From DATGUP01 sp035301265 (GTDB lineage Bacteria; Bacillota; Bacilli; Bacillales; Amphibacillaceae): a DNA stretch of 64,000 nt. Positions 58,217-64,000 of this stretch are shown here, piece by piece. Location of the stretch: assembly GCA_035301265.1 (NCBI GenBank), contig DATGUP010000004.1, positions 1-64,000 on the forward strand. The letters run 5' to 3'. Position numbers and translations under genes: made by a program. How positions within the stretch are numbered: position 1 is the first letter of the stretch; every line of letters begins with the position of its first letter. The notes under the pieces are model-generated. The model saw nothing but the letters and a program-made list of their open reading frames with translations, ran no database searches and was not told where the DNA came from.

Positions 58217-58606
58217 CTACCATCTGCGATAAATAATAAATCCGTTTTGCATCATCTTCGAAAAAACACGTCTTAGAAATCGTTTGATCGGAAATCGTGT
58301 CAATGGAAGAAGCAATATAAAACCAACAATGTCGGTCAAAAAACCTGGGGTTAATAAAAGCAGCGCACCGGTGAAAATACAAATGCCGTCGACTATTTCT
58401 TCAGCTGGCGGTTGTCCCATGTTTATCGCTTGCCTTGCCCGAAACCACGTCTCCATCCCTTGCTGTTTGGCGATGGCGATACCGATAAACCCCGTGAGCA
58501 AAATAAGGCCGACTACCCACCAAGGACCGATAATGCTACCAGCCCAGATAAAGACACCAATTTCTAGTGCGGGTACGATAAGAAGCGCTAATATGATAAA
58601 CCGCAT
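58217..58606 (-). CDS. fxsA: FxsA-family membrane protein
   Basis: A 129-residue cytoplasmic-membrane protein has 3-4 hydrophobic segments: LEIGVFIWAGSIIGPWWVVG, LILLTGFIGIAIAKQQG, LLLLTPGFLTDIVGFILLLP, and the conserved LTRFPIKRFLRR tail. E. coli FxsA relieves F-plasmid exclusion of phage T7; the Bacillus role (YtzA) is unknown. The ATG at 58606 follows GAAAGGGG; an earlier ATG lies 6 codons upstream. It lies downstream of pyk, as in B. subtilis. Confidence 0.9.
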   Translation of the reverse strand: MRFIILALLIVPALEIGVFIWAGSIIGPWWVVGLILLTGFIGIAIAKQQGMETWFRARQAINMGQPPAEEIVDGICIFTGALLLLTPGFLTDIVGFILLLPLTRFPIKRFLRRVFSKMMQNGFIIYRRW

Positions 58607-58632
58607 AAAAACAGCCCCTTTCATATAACAAT

Positions 58633-58662
58633 GCGGGAAAACGGTTGTGTCCGATTTCCCGC
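58633..58662 (-). terminator. Hairpin after pyk
   Basis: GCGGGAAA (58633-58640) pairs with TTTCCCGC (58655-58662) around a 14-base loop, just downstream of the pyk stop. T tract is weak; partial read-through into fxsA is likely. Confidence 0.6.
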
Positions 58663-58674
58663 CTACACCTTATA

Positions 58675-60435
58675 TTATAAGACGCTCGTATGGCCTTGAT
58701 AGATATCCCCTTTTGCCGCATCGATCGTAATGTCTTGGCCATCTTTAATAGAGTCAAACACATTTTCTACTCCAACAATAACCGGAATACCTAAGCTAAG
58801 GCCAACGACAGCGGCATGTGACGTTAAACCCCCTTCTTCGGTTATGATGCCGCCAGCTTTTTCAATCGCTGGCATCATATCGCGGTCCGTTCCATAGGTG
58901 ACGAGAATATCGTGTTGATTCATTCTTTCTATCGCTTCATCAGCTGTCCGAGCGACGACTGCTTTTCCATAAGCACTGCGCCGGCCAATCCCTTGTCCTT
59001 TGGCAATGACGTTGCCGATCACATGGACTTTCATCAAATTGGTTGTACCACTTTCACCGACGGGGACACCTGCTGTTATGATGACACGACTGCCCGGATC
59101 GAACAAATTCGTTTCTAAACCTTGTTCAATCGCTACATCGAGCATTTCATCCGTCGAACGAGCCCGCCTTCCCATCACCGGGCAAACGCCCCATACTAAC
59201 GCTAATTGTCGGTTGATAGTAGCTGAGGCTGTTACGGCAACAATCGGCGCTTTCGGTCGGTATTTTCCAATCATTCGTGCGGTATGGCCGCTTTCTGTCG
59301 GTGTAATAATAGCGCTGACCGATAAATCCATCGCCGTTCGTGTAACCGATTGGCTGATCGCATCGGTAATCGTCATGTCAACGTTATTTGAAAGGTTAGC
59401 GAGGATCAATTGATGATCAAGAGCGGTTTCTGCTTTGAGCGCAATGTTGTGCATCGTTTGTACCGACTCTACAGGGTAATCGCCAGCGGCTGTTTCACCG
59501 GAAAGCATAATGGCGTCGGTGCCGTCAAAAATCGCATTGGCCACATCCGATGCCTCAGCTCGTGTCGGCCGCGGATTGCGCTGCATAGAATCGAGCATTT
59601 GGGTTGCTGTAATGACCGGTTTGCCAGCGATATTACATTTCTGAATCAATTCTTTTTGCACAAGCGGAACGTCTTCTGCAGGAATTTCCACACCTAAGTC
59701 TCCACGGGCGACCATGAGACCGTCGCTTACCTCCAAAATTTCCTCAATATGGTCAATGCCTTCTTGATTTTCAATTTTTGGAATCAGCTGAATATGTGTA
59801 GCATCATGCTTTTCCAATAATTCCTTGATTTCCAGTATATCCGACTGGCGGCGAATGAAAGAAGCAGCGATGAAATCCACACCTTGTTCGATGCCAAATT
59901 CAATATCGCGCGCATCCTTTTCAGTCATTCCCGGCAAACTTACACTGACATTGGGCACATTTATACCTTTTTTGTCTTTAATGATTCCGGTATTTAATGC
60001 TTTTGTTTTAATTTCTTGTTTTTCATGATCGATAGCAAGCACTTCGAGTTCAATAAGCCCGTCATCCAAGAGAATCTTTGCACCCGTATAAACATCATTA
60101 ATCAAACCGTCGTACGTCACTGAAAATCGTTCTGCCGTTCCTTCCACATCCTGCATAGTCACGTAAACAATATTTCCTTTTTTAAGAAATGCTTCACCAT
60201 CTTTAAAAGTGCCAGTCCGTATTTCCGGTCCCTTTGTATCCAATAAAATAGCAACCGTTTGACCCATATTTTTAGCGGCAGTTCGAATATTTTTAATCCG
60301 TTCACGATGTTCTTCATAATCCCCGTGGGAAAAATTCAAACGAGCGACGTTCATTCCCGCCTGAATCAGTTTTTCTAACGTTTCGATCGATTCTGATGCT
60401 GGACCGATTGTGCATACGATTTTTGTTTTTCGCAT
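58675..60435 (-). CDS. pyk: Pyruvate kinase
   Basis: Pyk (586 residues) makes pyruvate and ATP from phosphoenolpyruvate. The barrel has ARLNFSHGDYEEHRERI (about 32-48), LLDTKGPEIRTG, IPKIENQEGIDHIEEIL (catalytic Lys/Glu), MVARGDLGVEIP and the switch AEASDVANAIFDGTDAIMLS. About 110 extra residues at the C terminus form the PEP-utilising extension with GGIITEEGGLTSHAAVVGLS, usual for Bacillus. It follows pfkA by 42 bases, with GAAGGAGGAAAGG as its site. Confidence 0.98.
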   Translation of the reverse strand: MRKTKIVCTIGPASESIETLEKLIQAGMNVARLNFSHGDYEEHRERIKNIRTAAKNMGQTVAILLDTKGPEIRTGTFKDGEAFLKKGNIVYVTMQDVEGTAERFSVTYDGLINDVYTGAKILLDDGLIELEVLAIDHEKQEIKTKALNTGIIKDKKGINVPNVSVSLPGMTEKDARDIEFGIEQGVDFIAASFIRRQSDILEIKELLEKHDATHIQLIPKIENQEGIDHIEEILEVSDGLMVARGDLGVEIPAEDVPLVQKELIQKCNIAGKPVITATQMLDSMQRNPRPTRAEASDVANAIFDGTDAIMLSGETAAGDYPVESVQTMHNIALKAETALDHQLILANLSNNVDMTITDAISQSVTRTAMDLSVSAIITPTESGHTARMIGKYRPKAPIVAVTASATINRQLALVWGVCPVMGRRARSTDEMLDVAIEQGLETNLFDPGSRVIITAGVPVGESGTTNLMKVHVIGNVIAKGQGIGRRSAYGKAVVARTADEAIERMNQHDILVTYGTDRDMMPAIEKAGGIITEEGGLTSHAAVVGLSLGIPVIVGVENVFDSIKDGQDITIDAAKGDIYQGHTSVL

Positions 60436-60477
60436 TTCCTTTCCTCCTTCATGACTGCAAAACCCATTCTACATGCA

Positions 60478-61437
60478 TTAAATCGATAACGCTTTTGAGA
60501 GGCTGTACATATGCGTATTGATGGTATGTACACTAGAAAGCACATGGGAAATCGCATGGTCAACAAGTTGGTTATTTTCAATACCAACCATCCGGCCTTC
60601 TTTCCCCTCTAAAAGCACATCGACAGCTTGTGCACCTAAACGGCTGGCTAGAACGCGATCGGCTGCTGTAGGCGAACCGCCACGTTGTATATGTCCGAGA
60701 ACCGTTACGCGCGTTTCCAGTCCGGTCGCTTCCTCTATACGCTTTCCATAATCCGGGCCACTGCCAACACCTTCAGCTAAAATGATAATGCTATGTTTTT
60801 TGCCGCGTTCGTGACCGCGTTTTAAGCGATCGATCACTTCCTGAAAATCGTCTTGTTTTTCAGGAATGAGAATGCTTTCTGCCCCTCCAGCAAGCCCAGA
60901 CCATAAAGCAAGATCACCTGCATTTCTCCCCATCACTTCGATAACATACGTCCGTTCATGGGATGTTGCTGTATCGCGAATTTTATCAATCGCTTCAATA
61001 ATCGTATTCAACGCCGTGTCGAATCCAATAGTAAAGTCTGTTCCGGCTATATCATTGTCAATGGTGCCAGGCACACCAACGCATGGAAAACCCTTGTCGG
61101 ACAATTTTTGGGCACCGTGTAAACTTCCGTCACCGCCAATGACGATTAATCCTTCGATGCCGTATTTTTTCAATTGTTCAATGCTTTTAGCCTGTCCTGC
61201 TTCTGTTTTGAAATCATCCGAACGTGCTGAAAACAGCTTCGTTCCTCCACGCTGAACGATGTCACCGACAGAGCCGATTTCCATTTTCTCGATCTGTCCT
61301 TCGATCAAGCCCTGGAAACCATATTTAATACCGTATACCTCAACGGAACGGTAGATTGCCTTTCTCACGACCGCACGAATGGCGGCATTCATACCCGGTG
61401 CATCCCCACCGCTTGTTAAAACACCAATTTTTTTCAC
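60478..61437 (-). CDS. pfkA: 6-phosphofructokinase
   Basis: PfkA (319 residues) phosphorylates fructose 6-phosphate. It is the ATP-dependent bacterial type: GVLTSGGDAPGMNAAIRAVV (Gly11), the ATP site VIGGDGSLHGA, TIDNDIAGTDFTIGFDTALN with catalytic Asp near 127, and MGRNAGDLALWSGLAGGAE. LGHIQRGGSPTAADRVLASR contributes to fructose 6-phosphate binding. Gly at the ATP-site position instead of Lys/Thr argues against a pyrophosphate-dependent enzyme. It begins the pfkA–pyk pair. Confidence 0.98.
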   Translation of the reverse strand: MKKIGVLTSGGDAPGMNAAIRAVVRKAIYRSVEVYGIKYGFQGLIEGQIEKMEIGSVGDIVQRGGTKLFSARSDDFKTEAGQAKSIEQLKKYGIEGLIVIGGDGSLHGAQKLSDKGFPCVGVPGTIDNDIAGTDFTIGFDTALNTIIEAIDKIRDTATSHERTYVIEVMGRNAGDLALWSGLAGGAESILIPEKQDDFQEVIDRLKRGHERGKKHSIIILAEGVGSGPDYGKRIEEATGLETRVTVLGHIQRGGSPTAADRVLASRLGAQAVDVLLEGKEGRMVGIENNQLVDHAISHVLSSVHTINTHMYSLSKALSI

Positions 61438-61573
61438 TTTTCTTCACCTCAAATTTTGTTACAGTCATTGATGTTTGTTAGTATTTCGATACCCTACTTA
61501 AAGATAATTGGAAAAAACAAAAATATCAATTGATATCCTTCTTAACATGTTAACTTGCGAGTGAAAATAAGGA

Positions 61574-61596
61574 TGAGGCTGATCTCATCAACCTCA
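61574..61596 (-). terminator. Terminator-like hairpin after accA
   Basis: TGAGG..GAT pairs with ATC..CCTCA (interrupted by a 2-base bulge on each side). On the minus strand it follows the accA stop and runs into CCTTATTTTC. Confidence 0.6.
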
Positions 61597-61604
61597 CGTG
61601 TGGT

Positions 61605-62561
61605 TTAAAGCTCTTGAAAATCACCGATCTGTTTATATTTTTCCCACCGTTTTTCTAGCAATTCTTCAACAGAAAGCGCCGATAATTGTTCCAAGGACGC
61701 ATCAAGAACATCGCTGATAGCTGAAGCCTGTGCTTTGATATCCCGGTGTGCACCACCTTTTGGTTCAGGTATAATCGAATCGATCACACCGAGTTCCTTT
61801 AAATCATAAGACGTTATTTTCATCGTTTCTGCCGCTCGCTTAGCCTGACTTGCATCTTTCCACAACAAGGCGGCTGCACCCTCTGGAGAGATGACAGAAT
61901 AAGTCGCATTTTCCAGCATATGTATATGATCTCCGACGCCTAGTGCCAGTGCACCGCCGCTTCCACCTTCGCCAATAACGATGCAGATAATCGGAGCCCG
62001 AATACCTGCCATTTCCAATAAATTGCGGGCGATGGCTTCGCTTTGACCTCGTTCTTCCGCTGCCTTTCCGGGATAGGCTCCTTTTGTATCAATCAAACAG
62101 ATGATCGGGCGAGCAAATTTTTCCGCTTGCTTCATATGGCGTAGTGCTTTCCGATAACCTTCTGGGTGTGGCATTCCAAAGTTGCGACGAATGTTTTCTT
62201 TCGTGTCGCGTCCGCGCTGATGCCCGATAATCGTAACAGGTCGATTCTTATAGTAAGCGATCCCTGACACAATGGCTTCATCATCACCGTATAAACGATC
62301 GCCGTGAAATTCCAAAAATGAATCAAACAGCTCATCAATATAATCCAAAGTTGTCGGACGAGCTTGATGTCGAGCCATTTGTACCCTGTCCCATGGTTTC
62401 AATTGGCTGTATATATCATTTTCCAAAACTTCCAATCGCTTTTCCAATGTAGCGATTTCCTCGGTTAAATCGATATCACTGTTTTCGGTCACAGATTTCA
62501 GTTCGGCTATTTTCTCTTTTAAATCGACAATCGGTTTTTCAAAATCGAGCATTTGTTTCAC
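61605..62561 (-). CDS. accA: Acetyl-CoA carboxylase carboxyltransferase subunit alpha
   Basis: AccA (318 residues) and AccD form the carboxyltransferase that makes malonyl-CoA for fatty-acid synthesis. The N-terminal helix region FEKPIVDLKEKIAELK leads to the crotonase-type core: RDTKENIRRNFGMPHPEGYR, ALRHMKQAEKFARPIICLID, GKAAEERGQSEAIARNL and GGSGGALALGVGDHIHMLEN. The GTG at 62561 overlaps the accD stop by 4 bases; an ATG at 62552 could serve as well. Overlap and order fit accDA of Bacillus. Confidence 0.97.
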   Translation of the reverse strand: MKQMLDFEKPIVDLKEKIAELKSVTENSDIDLTEEIATLEKRLEVLENDIYSQLKPWDRVQMARHQARPTTLDYIDELFDSFLEFHGDRLYGDDEAIVSGIAYYKNRPVTIIGHQRGRDTKENIRRNFGMPHPEGYRKALRHMKQAEKFARPIICLIDTKGAYPGKAAEERGQSEAIARNLLEMAGIRAPIICIVIGEGGSGGALALGVGDHIHMLENATYSVISPEGAAALLWKDASQAKRAAETMKITSYDLKELGVIDSIIPEPKGGAHRDIKAQASAISDVLDASLEQLSALSVEELLEKRWEKYKQIGDFQEL

Positions 62562-63418
62562 GACGTTTTCCCACCCTTCTGATGCATGGCCAAAAGTGTA
62601 GATAAAAGAGATTTCAATTCATGGCGATGTACAACTTTATCCAGCTGTCCATGTTTGAGCAAAAATTCAGCAGTTTGAAAATCATCGGGTAGTTTTTCGC
62701 GAATTGTCTGCTCAATGATCCGCCTTCCCGCAAAGCCGATCAATGCTCCGGGCTCGGCAAAATTGTAATCTCCGAGTGATGCGAAACTCGCCGAGACGCC
62801 TCCTGTTGTTGGATGGGTCATAACCGAAATCACCAATCCTCCTGCGGCATCAAATCGCTTCAGTGCAACCGATGTTTTTGCCATCTGCATTAAACTGAGC
62901 ACACCTTCTTGCATGCGCGCCCCGCCGGATGCTGTAAACATGATAAACGGCAGCGATTCCTGTCTAGCTTTTTCAATTGCCCTGGCCATTTTCTCACCGA
63001 TAACTGAGCCCATGCTTCCCATCCGAAACCTAGCATCCATGACAGCAAAAGCCGTCGCCTGTCCTTCAACTAATCCTTTTCCAGTGACGACTCCTTCATT
63101 CAATCCTGTTTTTTGTTGGTCTTGATCCAGTTTCTCTTCGTAGCCTGGAAAATCGAGCGGGTTTGTCGAAACAAGCCCGCGATCCCATTCCTGAAACGTT
63201 CCTTTATCGAATAAACTTTCGATGCGTTCCCAGGCGTTTAACGGATGGTGATAGCCGCAATTCGGACAAACGTTTAAATTCTTACGCATTTCCTTGCGAT
63301 AGTAAATTTGGTGGCACCCGCTACACTTTTTCATCAATCCTTCCGGAACATCTCGTTTCGCCTGTTCACTCGGAATGGATGCATACTTCTTTTTTTTGCC
63401 AAAAAAATCCCTGAGCAA
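62558..63418 (-). CDS. accD: Acetyl-CoA carboxylase carboxyltransferase subunit beta
   Basis: AccD (286 residues) has an N-terminal zinc ribbon with ligands C32, C35, C51 and C54, which binds nucleic acid in E. coli. The carboxyltransferase core includes VVTGKGLVEGQATAFAVMDA, MGSVIGEKMARAIEKA, FTASGGARMQEGVLSLMQMA and HPTTGGVSASFASLGDYNFA. TTG or ATG alternatives are not needed; ATG at 63418 follows GGAGGAATCACC. It is upstream of accA in a two-gene operon. Confidence 0.97.
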   Translation of the reverse strand: MLRDFFGKKKKYASIPSEQAKRDVPEGLMKKCSGCHQIYYRKEMRKNLNVCPNCGYHHPLNAWERIESLFDKGTFQEWDRGLVSTNPLDFPGYEEKLDQDQQKTGLNEGVVTGKGLVEGQATAFAVMDARFRMGSMGSVIGEKMARAIEKARQESLPFIMFTASGGARMQEGVLSLMQMAKTSVALKRFDAAGGLVISVMTHPTTGGVSASFASLGDYNFAEPGALIGFAGRRIIEQTIREKLPDDFQTAEFLLKHGQLDKVVHRHELKSLLSTLLAMHQKGGKTS

Positions 63419-63661
63419 GGTGATTCCTCCTTTTCAACAAACCCGGGTAAATCATCGGCAACATCTTAAGCTCGTATTAAGACAGATTTTTGATGGCGAA
63501 TCAGGACTAAACCGATGTGCTACAGCCGTTTAGTTCATATTTACGCACTGGTACCTTCATGCATGGAAACCGCTTGACACATCAACATCCGATCGGCCGA
63601 ACCTTTCATTTGTTCAACAAACACCACGGATCGATTCATGGTTTGCTATTGATCAGTCGAT

Positions 63662-64000
63662 TCAGTCATTTTTTATAAGTGAGAGTCGCCTCGTTTTATC
63701 GGCTACATCTTCTGGTGATACGTGGATGCGAGCAACTCCGGATTCCATCGCAGCCTGCGCTACATTTGCCGCAACAGATGGAGCGACTCGTTCATCAAAC
63801 GGGGCAGGGATAACGTAATCTTCATGAAGTTCATCGTCACCGATCAACGATGCTATTGCCTCGGCCGCGGCAATCTTCATCTTTTCATTGATGCGGGTTG
63901 CACGGACATCGAGCGCACCGCGGAAAATCCCCGGGAAAGCAAGAACATTGTTGACCTGGTTTGGAAAATCAGACCGACCTGTCCCGATCACCTTCGTTCC
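63662..64000 (-). CDS. NAD(P)-dependent malic enzyme, C-terminal part (cut by window edge)
   Basis: Only the last 112 residues are in the window; the gene continues past 64000. The visible part reads GTKVIGTGRSDFPNQVNNVL AND then AFPGIFRGALDVRATRINEK, followed by MKIAAAEAIASLIGDDEL, characteristic of the bacterial malic enzyme C-terminal NAD-binding domain. It oxidatively decarboxylates malate to pyruvate. B. subtilis has ytsJ (maeB-like) at this place, but the cofactor cannot be judged from this fragment. Confidence 0.9.
   Translation of the reverse strand, partial: GTKVIGTGRSDFPNQVNNVLAFPGIFRGALDVRATRINEKMKIAAAEAIASLIGDDELHEDYVIPAPFDERVAPSVAANVAQAAMESGVARIHVSPEDVADKTRRLSLIKND

Noticed and set aside
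63419..63661. FapR operator in front of accD
   Set aside because: No sequence resembling the FapR consensus was found in this gap, and accDA is not a known FapR target in B. subtilis.

Overview
The window reads as chromosomal DNA of an endospore-forming Bacillaceae species (Bacillus/Virgibacillus/Lentibacillus-like, low to moderate GC). The evidence is gene content and order: a long run matching the Bacillus subtilis racE–gerM–rph, sdhCAB–gerE, trxA–etfAB–fadR–lcfA, mutS2–pheST, infC–thrS–dnaBI, gapB–polA–phoPR, citZ–icd–mdh and pyk–pfkA–accDA neighbourhoods, plus spore genes (gerE, gerM, sspI, ytxC-like, ytvI). Almost all genes are on the minus strand. Very acidic stretches in GerM and EtfB hint at some salt tolerance, but this is only an inference.

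Layout. 1-345: gene-free, with short GTGTAG-type repeats and a terminator. 387-543: tRNA-Arg(UCU) and tRNA-Gly(UCC) behind a strong promoter. 686-4779: ysnB, rdgB, rph, gerM, racE. 5044-9972: an accessory segment with an AbgT-family transporter, an AMP-forming acyl-CoA synthetase with an altered substrate-pocket motif, and an 813-base gap. 9973-10576: gerE (plus strand, apparent sigma-K promoter) and the decayed tail of a serine recombinase. 10581-14369: ysmA and sdhCAB. 14662-17335: yslB, uvrC, trxA. 17456-22419: the fatty-acid beta-oxidation/electron-transfer cluster with a clear FadR operator. 22537-28906: a 29-residue peptide gene, mutS2, polX, cvpA-like yshB, zapA, rnhC. 28974-33599: pheST under a Phe T-box, and a SpoU methyltransferase. 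33677-37158: sspI, a lytic transglycosylase, an M42 peptidase, a dimeric dUTPase and a TVP38-type membrane protein. 37283-45666: infC–rpmI–rplT with an L20-type leader, thrS under a Thr T-box, the ytxC-like gene, dnaI, dnaB, nrdR and an unknown cytosolic protein. 45836-53225: gapB with two CcpN-type boxes, coaE, mutM, polA, phoR, phoP. 53422-56872: mdh, icd, citZ. 57107-64000: ytvI, fxsA, pyk, pfkA, accA, accD and the 3' end of a malic enzyme gene cut by the window edge.

Together the genes cover central carbon flow (glycolysis, gluconeogenesis, TCA cycle, malonyl-CoA supply, fatty-acid oxidation with ETF and succinate dehydrogenase), replication and repair (DnaB/DnaI, PolA, PolX, MutM, UvrC, MutS2, RNase HIII, nucleotide-pool cleaners), translation factors and spore functions. 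Much of the regulation can be read directly: two T-boxes, a ribosomal-protein leader, FadR, CcpN and cre-like operators, and sigma-A, sigma-K and possible sigma-G promoters.

I found no previously undescribed multi-gene system. The least ordinary items are the repeat cluster at 1-242, the acyl-CoA synthetase with a Trp-to-Gly change, a PhoR kinase without an extracytoplasmic sensor domain, the recombinase remnant near gerE, and two small membrane-peptide genes. All calls come from reading the sequence; no database search was possible.
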